Source: Pseudacidovorax sp. (GTDB lineage Bacteria > Pseudomonadota > Gammaproteobacteria > Burkholderiales > Burkholderiaceae_C). From it: a stretch of DNA of 64,000 nt. A model generated the notes under the pieces. That model was given only the letters and a program-made list of their open reading frames with translations, did no database searches and had not been told where the DNA came from. Both the position numbers and the translations under genes were made by a program. Shown here in pieces: positions 29,283 through 39,327 of the stretch. Within the stretch, counting starts at the first letter, position 1. Every line of letters begins with the position of its first letter. The stretch lies in NCBI RefSeq assembly GCF_017991995.1, contig NZ_JAGOPN010000002.1, positions 186,001 through 250,000 on the forward strand. Direction: 5' to 3'.

Positions 29283-29380
29283 TGTGGCAGGTCGCCTCAG
29301 ACTGCGCCCGCTCCCGGCTGGCGAGGTCGCCCGCACCGATGTTCGTTGTTGTTCCGCCATTCACACCACAGGAGGGCCGC

Positions 29381-30346
29381 ATGGCCAAGACCGTCTTCAA
29401 GATCGCATCGCTGGTGGCCGCGGCCGCCGCCCTCGCCTGCGCCGCAGGCACCGCCGCCGCGCAGGAGACGAAGATCGCGCTCGGCATGTCCGGCTGGACC
29501 GGCTTCGCCCCGCTCACGCTGGCCGACAAGGCCGGCATCTTCAAGAAGAACGGCCTGGACGTGGAGATCAAGATGATCCCGCAGAAAGACCGCCACCTCG
29601 CCCTGGCCTCCGGCGCCATCCAGTGCGCCGCCACCACCGTGGAGACGCATGTGGCCTGGAACGCCAATGGCGTGCCCATCGTGCAGATCTTCCAGATGGA
29701 CAAGTCCTACGGCGCCGACGGCATCGCCGTGCGGGGCGACGTCAAGTCCTTCGCCGACCTCAAGGGCAAGACCATCGGCGTCGATGCGCCCGGTACTGCG
29801 CCCTACTTCGGCCTGGCCTGGATGCTGAGCAAGAACGGCATGACCTTGAAGGACGTGAAGACCGTGACGCTGGCGCCGCAGGCCGCCGCCCAGGCCTTCG
29901 TGGCTGGCCAGAACGACGCCGCCATGACCTACGAGCCCTACCTGTCGACGGTGCGCAACGCACCGCAGTCCGGCAAGATCCTCGCGACCACGCTCGACTA
30001 CCCGATGGTGATGGACACCGTGGGCTGCGCGCCCACCTGGCTCAAGGCCAACGCCAAGGCGGCGCAGGCGCTCACCGCGTCGTACTTCGAGGCGCTGGAG
30101 ATGATCAAGGCCGAGCCCGCCAAGGCCAACGAGATCATGGGTTCCGCCGTCAAGCAGACCGGCGAGGCCTTCGCCAATTCGTCCAAGTACCTGCGCTGGC
30201 AGGACAAGGCCGCCAACCAGAAGTTCTTCTCCGGCGAGCTGGAGCAGTTCATGAAGGAGTCGGTGCCCATCCTGCTGGAGGCCGGCGTGATCCGCAAGGC
30301 GCCCGAGGACCTCAAGGCCACCTACGACGCGTCGTACATCAAGTAA
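29381..30346 (+). CDS. NitT/TauT-family ABC transporter substrate-binding protein, hut-linked
   Basis: This 321-residue periplasmic protein has a signal peptide ending in TAAA (cleavage after about residue 27) and the NMT1/SsuA-like fold, with IALGMSGWTGFAPLTLADKA at the start and DLKGKTIGVDAPG in the hinge region. Related proteins bind nitrate, sulfonates, taurine or pyrimidine precursors. Here the gene follows HutC-like operators and lies in a hut locus, so histidine, urocanate or another imidazole compound is the inferred ligand. AGGAGG precedes the ATG at 29381. It is the first gene of a three-gene transport operon. Confidence 0.9.
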   Translation: MAKTVFKIASLVAAAAALACAAGTAAAQETKIALGMSGWTGFAPLTLADKAGIFKKNGLDVEIKMIPQKDRHLALASGAIQCAATTVETHVAWNANGVPIVQIFQMDKSYGADGIAVRGDVKSFADLKGKTIGVDAPGTAPYFGLAWMLSKNGMTLKDVKTVTLAPQAAAQAFVAGQNDAAMTYEPYLSTVRNAPQSGKILATTLDYPMVMDTVGCAPTWLKANAKAAQALTASYFEALEMIKAEPAKANEIMGSAVKQTGEAFANSSKYLRWQDKAANQKFFSGELEQFMKESVPILLEAGVIRKAPEDLKATYDASYIK

Positions 30347-31162
30347 ATGCCGTTGCGTGAGTCTGCCGCCGTGCCCCGCCGTTCCGTCATGACCCCGCTG
30401 GAGCCCGTCGGCCCGCGCACGCGCTGGTTGCTGGGCGTGGCCTTCTTCGTGCTCTTCGTGGCGGTGTGGGCCTTCTTCACGCTGGGCGGCTACGTGTCGC
30501 CCACCTTCCTGGCCAGCCCGGTCACGATGGTGAAGGAGGCGGTGCTGCTGTTCACCGAGTACGGCTTCATCGGCGACATCGGCATGACGGTGTGGCGGGT
30601 GTTCGGCGGCTTCCTGCTGGCCGCCGTCATCGCGGTGCCGCTGGGCATCCTGATGGGCGCCTACAAGCCGGTGGAGGCCTTCCTGGAGCCCTTCGTCTCC
30701 TTCTGCCGCTACCTGCCGGCCTCGGCCTTCATCCCGCTGCTGATCCTGTGGGCGGGCATCGGCGAGGCGCAGAAGCTGCTGGTGATCTTCATCGGCTCGG
30801 TGTTCCAGATCATCCTGATGGTGGCGGTGACGGTGGGCAGCGCCCGCAAGGACCTGGTCGAGGCCGCCTACACGCTGGGCGCGGGCGGCGGCGGCATCGT
30901 GCGGCGGGTGCTCATCCCGGGCGCGGCGCCGGGCATCGCCGAGACGCTGCGCCTGGTGCTGGGCTGGGCCTGGACCTACGTGATCGTGGCCGAGCTCATT
31001 GGCTCGTCCTCGGGCATCGGCCACATGATCACCGACAGCCAGGCGTTGCTGAACACCGGGCAGATCATCTTCGGCATCATCGTCATCGGCCTGATCGGGC
31101 TGGTGTCGGACTTCCTGTTCAAGGCCGTCAACCGTCGGCTGTTCGCCTGGGCTTCGCTATGA
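30347..31162 (+). CDS. NitT/TauT-family ABC transporter permease, hut-linked
   Basis: The 271-residue permease has about six membrane helices and the cytoplasmic EAA-type loop AAYTLGAGGGGIVRRVLIPGAAPGI that docks the ATPase. The ATG at 30347 touches the stop of the binding protein (TAAATG); an internal ATG at 30389 (MTPLEPVG) would give a protein starting nearer the first helix. Its stop overlaps the ATPase start by ATGA. Belonging to the same family as SsuC/TauC, it is expected to be a homodimer. Confidence 0.9.
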   Translation: MPLRESAAVPRRSVMTPLEPVGPRTRWLLGVAFFVLFVAVWAFFTLGGYVSPTFLASPVTMVKEAVLLFTEYGFIGDIGMTVWRVFGGFLLAAVIAVPLGILMGAYKPVEAFLEPFVSFCRYLPASAFIPLLILWAGIGEAQKLLVIFIGSVFQIILMVAVTVGSARKDLVEAAYTLGAGGGGIVRRVLIPGAAPGIAETLRLVLGWAWTYVIVAELIGSSSGIGHMITDSQALLNTGQIIFGIIVIGLIGLVSDFLFKAVNRRLFAWASL

Positions 31163-31962
31163 GCGGCAACATGCAAGAAGCCGGCGTGCAGCTGGCCATC
31201 CGCGGCGTCTCGCGCACCTTCACCGGCGCGCGGGGGCAGTCCACGCAGGCGCTGCTGCCGGTGGACTTCGACGTGCGCGAGAACGACTTCGTCACCATCC
31301 TCGGACCCTCGGGCTGCGGCAAGTCGACGCTGCTGCGCATCGTGGCGGGGCTGGACTTTCCCACCAGTGGCCAGGTGCTGCTGGACGGCCGGCCGGTGAC
31401 GGGGCCGGGCGCGGATCGGGGCATGGTGTTCCAGAGCTACACGCTCTTTCCGTGGCTGGACATCGAGCAGAACATCCGCTTCGGCCTGCGCGAGCGCGGC
31501 ATGGCCGAGGCCGAGCAGAAGGAGCGCGCGGCCTACTTCATCGCCAAGGTGGGGTTGCGCGGCTTCGAGCGGCACTATCCCAAGCAGCTGTCGGGCGGCA
31601 TGCAGCAGCGCACGGCCATCGCGCGTGCGCTGGCCAACGACCCCAAGATGCTGCTGATGGACGAGCCCTTCGGTGCGCTGGACAACCAGACGCGGGTGCT
31701 GATGCAGGAGCTGCTGCTGGGCATTTGGGAGGCCGAGCGCAAGACGGTGCTGTTCGTCACCCACGACATCGACGAGGCGATCTTCATGGCCAACCGGGTG
31801 GCGGTGTTCAGCGCCCGGCCGGGCCGCATCAAGACCGAGATCGCGGTGGACTTGCCGCATCCGCGTCACTACACGCTCAAGACCACGCCGGAGTTCATGG
31901 CGCTCAAGGCGCAACTGACGGAAGAGATCCGGGCGGAGTCGATGGCGGCGGCGGAGCATTGA
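31159..31962 (+). CDS. NitT/TauT-family ABC transporter ATP-binding protein, hut-linked
   Basis: The 267-residue ATPase has GPSGCGKST, the Q-loop MVFQSYTLFPW, signature LSGGMQQRTAIARAL, Walker B LLMDEPFGALD and switch His in VTHDIDEA, all intact, and ends with the short C-terminal extension usual in SsuB/TauB. It is co-translated with the permease. It could also serve the ATPase-less transporter at 37855-39299, but that belongs to another ABC family, so sharing is doubtful. Operon ends here; 761 bp without genes follow. Confidence 0.92.
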   Translation: MSGNMQEAGVQLAIRGVSRTFTGARGQSTQALLPVDFDVRENDFVTILGPSGCGKSTLLRIVAGLDFPTSGQVLLDGRPVTGPGADRGMVFQSYTLFPWLDIEQNIRFGLRERGMAEAEQKERAAYFIAKVGLRGFERHYPKQLSGGMQQRTAIARALANDPKMLLMDEPFGALDNQTRVLMQELLLGIWEAERKTVLFVTHDIDEAIFMANRVAVFSARPGRIKTEIAVDLPHPRHYTLKTTPEFMALKAQLTEEIRAESMAAAEH

Positions 31963-32092
31963 GCGATGTTGGTACGGCGCAGTCAGGGTGATGTCGGGGG
32001 CGGCGCGCGTAGCCTGGCCGCGCTGCTGCTGCTGCTTCGTCGCGCGCATGCTGTGATGGGGTTGGGTGGGGTCCTGACGGGTGCCTGGGGCG

Positions 32093-32337
32093 GCGCGCGG
32101 GGCCGGGGCCGGCTGCCGCGGGCTCATGGCGGGGTGGTCGGCTGCGCCGACTCCGCTGCGATGCTCGGCCGGGGCTCGCGTCGCAGAACTCGCTGCGCGC
32201 TGGCGCGCTCCGCTCAGACAACTGCGACGAGTCAGCGCACGAAGCACGCCTGTCCTTCGGCAGGCGCGCCTCGCCCCGGCCTGCGCTTCTCGCCACCCCG
32301 CAAATCGCCCGCGCCAGCCGGCCCCGGCCCCGCGCGC
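32093..32337. mobile_element. MITE-like element with 31-bp terminal inverted repeats
   Basis: The ends 32093-32123 and 32307-32337 are inverted repeats identical at 30 of 31 positions, including an uninterrupted 23-bp block. CTGGGG occurs as a direct repeat just outside (32085-32090 and 32337-32342, the latter sharing its first base with the arm). The 245-bp unit has no open frame that could be a transposase but has internal hairpins such as GTCGG/CCGAC. Size, ends and lack of coding fit a non-autonomous element or a large structured repeat; the G-rich direct repeat may be chance. Confidence 0.5.
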
Positions 32338-32394
32338 TGGGGACGCTGCGTCGGTATCGGGACCGGGGAACCGCACGCCCGGTTTTCTGACTGG

Positions 32395-32424
32395 GCTTCG
32401 GCTTCGGCTTCGGCTTCGGCTTCG
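32395..32424 (+). repeat. Tandem hexamer array (GCTTCG)5
   Basis: Five perfect GCTTCG copies follow the MITE-like element, outside any gene. Such short arrays can change in length by slippage. Confidence 0.9.
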
Positions 32425-32445
32425 GCCTGGCCTTGGGCTTTCACT

Positions 32446-32556
32446 CCTCTCCCCTCTGGGGAGAGGTTGGGTGAGGGGCCGCCCCTTGCCTCATTGACGC
32501 CCGACACTCACCAGCGCCGCAGGCCCTCACCCCAGCCCTCTCCCAGAGGGAGAGGG
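32446..32556. repeat. Inverted pair of REP-like hairpins
   Basis: Left unit: CCTCTCCCC-TCT-GGGGAGAGG followed by GGGTGAGGG. Right unit: CCCTCACCC followed by CCCTCTCCC-AGA-GGGAGAGGG. The units face each other about 60 bp apart, the layout of a BIME. This type of sequence is a known REP class in proteobacteria, mobilised by RAYT transposases; no such gene is in the window. Confidence 0.75.
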
Positions 32557-32723
32557 AGCAACAGCCAGCCGCGGCTGGATCGGCGTGCACGACCGCACCA
32601 CCGAAGCACCGCTGCCCACGGGCTGCCGGCTGCTCTGGCGCGCAAGCCCGAATGCGCCCGGATCAACCCGCAAGCTCGCTTAGAAGCAGAAGCGCAGACC
32701 GCACGCAACCCAGGAGGCCGACC

Positions 32724-33515
32724 ATGACCACAGCCTCCAGAACCAAGCGCCAAGCCGAAGCTGCACCACGCAACGCGGCTCCCTCCCCCAACCCGTCCCT
32801 CGCCCTCTACGAGCAGGTCAAGGAACACATCGTCCGCCGCATCCAGAGTGGCGAATGGCCCGCCGGCCACCGCCTGCCGTCGGAACACGAGCTGGTCGCG
32901 CAGTTCGGCATCTCGCGCATGACTGCCAACCGCGCCCTGCGCGAACTGGTGGACGAAGGCCGCGTCAAGCGCGTGGCCGGCGTGGGCAGCTTCGTCGCCG
33001 AGACCAAGCCGCAGTCCACCCTGCTGCAGATCGCCAACATCGCCAGCGAGATCCGCGGCCGCGGCCACGACTACGGCTTCGAACTGCTGGCGGCCGAGCG
33101 CATCGCCGCACCCGCCGACATCGCCGCCTGGCTGGACGTGCGCCTGGGCGAATCGCTCTTCCACTGCCTCTGCCTGCATCTGGAGAACGGCATCCCCGTG
33201 CAGCTGGAGGACCGCTGGGTCAGCCCGCGCATGGTGCCGGCCTTCCTCGACCAGGACTTCTCGCTGATGCCGCCCAGCGAATACCTGGTGCGCCACGTGC
33301 CCTTCGACCAGATCGAGCACCTGGTCGACGCCGTGCTGCCCTCGCCCGAGCAGGCCGCGCGCCTGGCCATGGACGCGGGCGAGCCCTGCCTGCTGCTCAG
33401 CCGCCGTACGTGGTCGCGCGGCACGCCCATCACGCTGGTGCGCTGCCTGCATCCGGCCTCGCGCTACCGGCTGGGCAGTCGCTTCCGCGCCGACGGCAAT
33501 CCCGGCTGGGGCTGA
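32724..33515 (+). CDS. hutC: Histidine utilisation repressor HutC (GntR family)
   Basis: The 263-residue regulator has an N-terminal winged helix ([20 protein letters not shown], then [22 protein letters not shown]) and a C-terminal UTRA effector domain that in HutC binds urocanate. The first about 25 residues are a polar extension. AGGAGG stands before the ATG at 32724. The neighbouring hutH and the transport operon carry the TGTATAkACA sites it is expected to bind, so it would repress both until urocanate accumulates. Downstream, 56 bp separate it from hutH. Confidence 0.95.
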   Translation: MTTASRTKRQAEAAPRNAAPSPNPSLALYEQVKEHIVRRIQSGEWPAGHRLPSEHELVAQFGISRMTANRALRELVDEGRVKRVAGVGSFVAETKPQSTLLQIANIASEIRGRGHDYGFELLAAERIAAPADIAAWLDVRLGESLFHCLCLHLENGIPVQLEDRWVSPRMVPAFLDQDFSLMPPSEYLVRHVPFDQIEHLVDAVLPSPEQAARLAMDAGEPCLLLSRRTWSRGTPITLVRCLHPASRYRLGSRFRADGNPGWG

Positions 33516-33552
33516 CGGCCCCGCGCTCCCGCTTCGCTTTCGCACGTCACAA

Positions 33553-33566
33553 CCTGTATAGACAAC
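33553..33566 (+). promoter_or_regulatory. HutC-like operator 3, directly before hutH
   Basis: Identical to operator 1 (14 of 14). It ends only five bases before the hutH ATG, in the place where a ribosome-binding site should be, and no Shine-Dalgarno sequence is visible there. Either transcripts reach hutH from hutC with the site inside the message, or a promoter upstream of the site gives a very short leader. Confidence 0.65.
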
Positions 33567-33571
33567 TTGCC

Positions 33572-35119
33572 ATGACCACCCTGCTGACCCTCCATCCCGG
33601 CCAGGTCGACCTGGCCAGCCTGCGCCGCATCCACCAGGGCGGCCTGACGCTCGCGCTGGACGAAGGCGTGCGCTCCGGCATGCAGGCCGCGCAGGACGCC
33701 GTGCAGCGCATCGTGGACCACGACGACGTGGTCTACGGCATCAACACCGGCTTCGGCAAGCTGGCCAGCACCAGGATCGACCACGATCACCTGGCCGAGC
33801 TGCAGCGCAACCTGGTGCTGTCGCACAGCGTGGGGACCGGCGAGCCGCTGGCGGCCGAGGTCGTGCGGCTGGTGATCGCCACCAAGGCCGTGAGCCTGGC
33901 GCGCGGGCATTCCGGCGTGCGGCCGGCGCTGGTCGACGCGCTGCTGGCCCTGTTCAATGCCGGCGTCACGCCGCTGATCCCGGCCAAGGGCTCGGTCGGC
34001 GCCTCGGGCGACCTGGCGCCGCTGGCGCACCTGGCCTGCGTGCTCATCGGCGAAGGCCAGGCGCGTCTCTTGGACGGCCGCGTCGTCGGCGGTGCGCAAG
34101 CCATGCGCAGCATCGGGCTCGAACCCTTCGTGCTCGGCCCCAAGGAGGGGCTGGCGCTGCTCAACGGCACGCAGGTCTCGACGGCACTGGCGCTGGCGGG
34201 GCTCTTCGGCGCGGAGAGGGTCTTCGCCTCGGCGCTGATGTCAGGCGCACTCTCGCTGGAGGCCATCCAGGGCTCGATCAAGCCCTTCGATGCCCGCATC
34301 CATGCCGCGCGCGGCCAGCCGGGACAGATCGCCGTGGCCGCCGCGGTGCGCACGCTGCTGGAGGGCAGCGACATCATCCCCAGCCATGCCGACTGCGGCC
34401 GGGTGCAGGACCCGTATTCCATCCGCTGCATCCCGCAGGTCATGGGCGCCTGCCTGGACAACCTGACGCATGCCGCCCGCGTGCTGGTGACCGAGGCCAA
34501 TGCCGCCTCCGACAATCCGCTGGTCTTCTGCGACACCGGCGAGGTCATCTCCGGCGGCAACTTCCATGCGGAGCCGGTGGCCTTCGCGGCCGACATCATC
34601 GCGCTGGCCGTGGCCGAGATCGGCGCCATCGCCGAGCGCCGCATCGCGCTGCTGCTGGACTCGGGCCTCTCGGGCCTGCCGCCCTTCCTGGTGCGCGACG
34701 GCGGGCTCAACTCCGGCTTCATGATCGCGCAGGTCACGGCCGCGGCCCTGGCCTCGGAGAACAAGTCGCTCGCCCATCCCGCCAGTGTGGACAGCCTGCC
34801 CACCTCGGCCAACCAGGAGGACCATGTGTCCATGGCGACCTTCGCGGCACGCCGGCTGGGCGAGATGGTGAACAACACCGCGGTGGTGATCGGCATCGAG
34901 GCCATGGCCGCCGCGCAGGGGATAGAACTGAAGCGCACCGAGACCACGCCACGCAGTTCTGCGGTCATCGAAGCCGAGATCGCCCGCATCCGCTGCCAGG
35001 TCGCCTTCGTCGAGCGCGACCGCTATCTGGCGCCCGACATCGAGGCCATGCGCCAGTGGGCGCTGGCCGCCGAACTGCCCGCCCCGCTGCTGACGCTGCT
35101 ACCCAGCCACATCGCCTGA
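33572..35119 (+). CDS. hutH: Histidine ammonia-lyase
   Basis: The 515-residue enzyme removes ammonia from histidine to give urocanate, the first step of the pathway. The MIO cofactor forms from Ala144-Ser145-Gly146 in [12 protein letters not shown], and the catalytic Tyr55 is in [10 protein letters not shown]. The family length is about 510. The ATG at 33572 gives the normal N-terminus ([14 protein letters not shown]) but has no Shine-Dalgarno sequence. Product urocanate is used by hutU, 44 bp downstream, and is the presumed HutC inducer. Confidence 0.98.
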   Translation: MTTLLTLHPGQVDLASLRRIHQGGLTLALDEGVRSGMQAAQDAVQRIVDHDDVVYGINTGFGKLASTRIDHDHLAELQRNLVLSHSVGTGEPLAAEVVRLVIATKAVSLARGHSGVRPALVDALLALFNAGVTPLIPAKGSVGASGDLAPLAHLACVLIGEGQARLLDGRVVGGAQAMRSIGLEPFVLGPKEGLALLNGTQVSTALALAGLFGAERVFASALMSGALSLEAIQGSIKPFDARIHAARGQPGQIAVAAAVRTLLEGSDIIPSHADCGRVQDPYSIRCIPQVMGACLDNLTHAARVLVTEANAASDNPLVFCDTGEVISGGNFHAEPVAFAADIIALAVAEIGAIAERRIALLLDSGLSGLPPFLVRDGGLNSGFMIAQVTAAALASENKSLAHPASVDSLPTSANQEDHVSMATFAARRLGEMVNNTAVVIGIEAMAAAQGIELKRTETTPRSSAVIEAEIARIRCQVAFVERDRYLAPDIEAMRQWALAAELPAPLLTLLPSHIA

Positions 35120-35163
35120 ACCGCACGATCGACCGACACACCGACCTTCCAAGGAGCACCGCC

Positions 35164-36894
<1,731 letters not shown>

Positions 36895-36900
36895 GCGGCT

Positions 36901-36918
36901 CGCGCGCTCCAGCGCGCG
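36901..36918 (+). terminator. Stem-loop behind hutU
   Basis: CGCGCGCT-CC-AGCGCGCG is an 8-bp perfect stem six bases behind the hutU stop. There is no T-run, so it may protect the 3' end or work with Rho. It separates hutH-hutU from the IclR gene. Confidence 0.45.
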
Positions 36919-36952
36919 GGAAGAAAGAAGGCGCCACAAAAACCGCTGCCCA

Positions 36953-36969
36953 GTCCCACCGCGTGGGAC
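36953..36969. promoter_or_regulatory. Palindrome upstream of the IclR-type gene
   Basis: GTCCCAC-CGC-GTGGGAC is a perfect 7-bp dyad, 42 bp before the preferred iclR-type start. IclR proteins commonly bind such sites at their own promoters, so it is a candidate autoregulatory operator. Confidence 0.45.
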
Positions 36970-37011
36970 CGGGTGGTGCACATCGCGATGGCTTTTTTTG
37001 ATACTGGACGG

Positions 37012-37770
37012 ATGGCCTCGCCTGCGCCCCCCGTTGCTGCTGCCGCCGTTCCTGCCGCCGACCGCGTGCTGCAGGTGCTGGCCGTGCTGGCGCGGCAGGG
37101 CCGGCCGCTCACCGCGGCCGAGCTGATCGCCCACACCGGCCTGACGCGCAGCACCCTCTATCGGCAGCTGGCGCGCCTGCGCCGCTGGGGCTTCGTGATC
37201 GAGCGCGAAGGCAGCTATGCCCCGGGGCCGCTCAGCCTGCAGATGGCGCTGGGCTTCGACCTGGCGTCCGAGCTCATGCGCCAGGCGCGGCCCACCATGG
37301 AAGAGCTGGCCCGCCAGTCCCATGAAAGCGTGGGCCTCATCGTCGCCGTCAACGACCAGGCCATCTGCCTGGACATGGTCGAGAGCCACCAGTCGCTGCG
37401 CTGCTCCTTCGAGAAGGGCCGCAGCGTGCCGCTGCGCGCGGGCGCCTCGGCCAAGTGCCTGCTGGCGCACCTGGCGCCCTCCGCGCGGGCCGCCGTGCTC
37501 GACGCGCAGTACGGCGCCGGCACCGCCGAACGCGCCGCGGCCGAAGCCGAGCTGGACACCATCCGCCAGACCGGTCATGCCCTGAGCGCCGGCGAAGTGG
37601 ACGACGGCGTCTGGGGCTGCAGCGTGCCGCTGATGGGCGCCTCGCACCAGGCGGCCGGCGTGCTGACGCTGATGGCCCCGATCCTGCGTGCACGGCACCA
37701 GGAGGCCGCGCTCGTGCAGATGACCGTGGTGGCGGGCGCCCGCATCTCGCGGCGGCTGCTGCTGCATTGA
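37012..37770 (+). CDS. IclR-family transcriptional regulator
   Basis: The 252-residue protein has the IclR winged helix (AADRVLQVLAVLARQGRPLT, then LTRSTLYRQLARLRRWGF) and the C-terminal effector domain with LRAGASAKCLLAHL and a late Cys/Ser segment (VWGCSVPLM). Starts at 36988 or 36973 would add residues including Phe-Phe encoded by a T-run; the ATG at 37012 is preferred because the upstream palindrome then lies outside the gene. Lying between hutU and a two-gene transporter, it probably controls the transporter; the effector is unknown. Confidence 0.9.
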   Translation: MASPAPPVAAAAVPAADRVLQVLAVLARQGRPLTAAELIAHTGLTRSTLYRQLARLRRWGFVIEREGSYAPGPLSLQMALGFDLASELMRQARPTMEELARQSHESVGLIVAVNDQAICLDMVESHQSLRCSFEKGRSVPLRAGASAKCLLAHLAPSARAAVLDAQYGAGTAERAAAEAELDTIRQTGHALSAGEVDDGVWGCSVPLMGASHQAAGVLTLMAPILRARHQEAALVQMTVVAGARISRRLLLH

Positions 37771-37854
37771 GCGGGACCGCACCGCCAGCCAGCCCGCTCC
37801 CTTCTTTCTTGCGCCTTCCGTTCTTCTCCCTTCCAACGTTCCCGGAGTGATCCC

Positions 37855-38604
37855 ATGATGTCCCGCCCCCTGCCCCGCCGCCTGCTGCTCGCCCTCGTCG
37901 GCACCCTCGCCCTGGCCGGCACCGCCGCCCATGCCGCCGAGCCGCTGCGCGTGGCCACCGATGCCACCTTCCCGCCGATGGAATACATCGAGAACGGCAA
38001 GCGCACCGGCTTCGACACCGAGATGGTCGAGGCCATCGGCAAGCAGCTGGGCCGGCCCGTCGAGTGGATCGACATCGACTTCAAGGGCCTGATCCCGGCC
38101 CTGGTCTCGCGCCGCGCCGACATGGCCGTCTCGGCCATCTACATCACCGACGAGCGCCGCAAGGTGGTCGACTTCACCGTGCCCTACTACGCCGGCGGCC
38201 TGGTGGTGATGACCAAGGCCGACAACACCACCGTCAGGTCGCCCGCCGACCTGGCCGGCCGCAAGGTGAGTGTGCAGGTGGGCACCAAGTCGGTGAGCTT
38301 CCTCAAGGAGAAGTACCCGCAGGCCCAGCTGCTCGAGGTCGAGAAGAACCAGGAGATGTTCAACCTGGTGGAAGTCGGCCGCACCGACGCCGCCGTCACC
38401 GGCAAGCCCGCCGCCTACCAGTACGTGCGCACCCGGCCGGGCCTGAAGGTGATGCCCGAGCAGCTGACCACCGAGGAATACGGCATGGCCATCCGCAAGG
38501 ACACGCCCGAGCTCACGAAGGCCGTGAACGACGCGCTCGCCAGGATGAAGGCCGATGGCTCTTATGCCGCCATCGTCCAGAAGTGGTTCCCTGCGTCGAA
38601 GTAA
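37855..38604 (+). CDS. Amino-acid ABC transporter substrate-binding protein (family 3)
   Basis: The 249-residue periplasmic protein has a signal peptide ending in TAAHA (cleavage after residue 27) and the SBP_bac_3 fold: LRVATDATFPPMEYIENGK, the Asp/Arg ligand region ADMAVSAIYITDERRK, and DLAGRKVSVQVGTKS. Members bind polar or basic amino acids. In this locus histidine or the end product glutamate is likely. Two adjacent ATGs (37855, 37858) are possible starts. The permease follows after 23 bp, but no ATPase gene is near. Confidence 0.92.
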   Translation: MMSRPLPRRLLLALVGTLALAGTAAHAAEPLRVATDATFPPMEYIENGKRTGFDTEMVEAIGKQLGRPVEWIDIDFKGLIPALVSRRADMAVSAIYITDERRKVVDFTVPYYAGGLVVMTKADNTTVRSPADLAGRKVSVQVGTKSVSFLKEKYPQAQLLEVEKNQEMFNLVEVGRTDAAVTGKPAAYQYVRTRPGLKVMPEQLTTEEYGMAIRKDTPELTKAVNDALARMKADGSYAAIVQKWFPASK

Positions 38605-38627
38605 TGCACGGCTGACCCCAGGACGCA

Positions 38628-39299
38628 ATGATGGATCTGGACTTCTCGCCGGTCTGGGCCGGATGGCCCGACCTGCTGCGCGGCACGTTGGTGACGGTGG
38701 AGATCACCGCCTGCGCGCTGCTGCTGGGCTGCGTGCTGGGCCTGGCGGTGGGCATCGGCCGGCTGCGGCCGCAGCGCCGCTGGCTCTACAGCGTGTGCAC
38801 CGCCTATGTGGCCGTGATCCGCGGCACGCCGCTGCTGGTGCAGCTGTTCATCCTGTTCTTCGGGCTGCCGCATTTCGGGCTGCTGTTGCCGGCCTTCCTG
38901 TGCGGCGTGCTGGGCCTGGGCGTGTACAGCGGCGCCTATGTGTCGGAGATCGTGCGCGGTGCCATCCAGTCCATCGACCGCGGCCAGACCATGGCCGCCC
39001 AGTCCCTGGGCATGACGCCGGGCCAGGCCATGCGCCACATCATCCTGCCGCAGGCGGTGGTGCGCATGATCCCGCCGCTGGGCAACGAGTTCATCGCGCT
39101 CATCAAGAACTCGGCCCTGGTCTCGCTGCTGACCATCCACGACGTGATGCACGAGGGCCAGAAGATCATCAGCGTGTCCTACCGCTCGCTGGAGGTGTAC
39201 CTGGCCATCGCGGCCGTGTACTTCGCCCTCACCGGCACGGTGACGCTGGTGCTGCGCCACTTCGAACGCCGGCTGCGTCAAGGCGGCCTGGTGCATTGA
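38628..39299 (+). CDS. Amino-acid ABC transporter permease (HisM/GlnP family)
   Basis: The 223-residue permease has about five membrane helices and the family's docking loop AQSLGMTPGQAMRHIILPQAV, followed by NEFIALIKNSALVSLL. HisMQ-type importers need one or two such permeases plus an ATPase. Here a single permease is present, so it would form a homodimer, and the ATPase must be encoded elsewhere. hutD starts 28 bp downstream, so the transporter is built into the hut operon. Confidence 0.92.
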   Translation: MMDLDFSPVWAGWPDLLRGTLVTVEITACALLLGCVLGLAVGIGRLRPQRRWLYSVCTAYVAVIRGTPLLVQLFILFFGLPHFGLLLPAFLCGVLGLGVYSGAYVSEIVRGAIQSIDRGQTMAAQSLGMTPGQAMRHIILPQAVVRMIPPLGNEFIALIKNSALVSLLTIHDVMHEGQKIISVSYRSLEVYLAIAAVYFALTGTVTLVLRHFERRLRQGGLVH

Positions 39300-39327
39300 A
39301 GTGACACCCGCCCACGGAGACATCGCC

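Larger units (their letters stand above)
28890..29380. other. Divergent intergenic region recQ / hut transport operon
   Basis: This 491-bp stretch has no convincing gene. A GGCGCGC/GCGCGCC dyad at 28965-28983 lies on the recQ side. The right half carries a sigma-54-like promoter and two HutC-like operators, listed separately, so the long leader of the transport operon is regulatory. Confidence 0.7.
31963..32723. other. Long non-coding interval before hutC
   Basis: No credible gene is found; the open frames that cross it are Arg/Gly-rich by-products of high GC. It contains a MITE-like element (32093-32337), a hexamer array (32395-32424), a REP-like pair (32446-32556) and a 14-bp palindrome CCAGCC-GC-GGCTGG at 32565-32578. 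The concentration of repeats marks it as an insertion-tolerant spot between the transport operon and hutC. Confidence 0.7.

Noticed and set aside
32085-32342. CTGGGG direct repeats as proof of transposition
   Set aside because: The sequence is G-rich and one repeat shares a base with the inverted arm, so a chance match cannot be excluded; kept only as a hint.
31966-32727. 253-residue plus-strand frame across the gap before hutC
   Set aside because: Its translation is Arg/Gly/Pro-rich, crosses a hexamer array, two REP hairpins and the MITE-like ends, and has no ribosome-binding site or family resemblance.
36953-36999. Hairpin plus T-run before the IclR-type gene as a rho-independent terminator
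   Set aside because: The seven T lie about 24 bp behind the stem, not directly after it, and on the coding side of possible starts; an operator is more likely.
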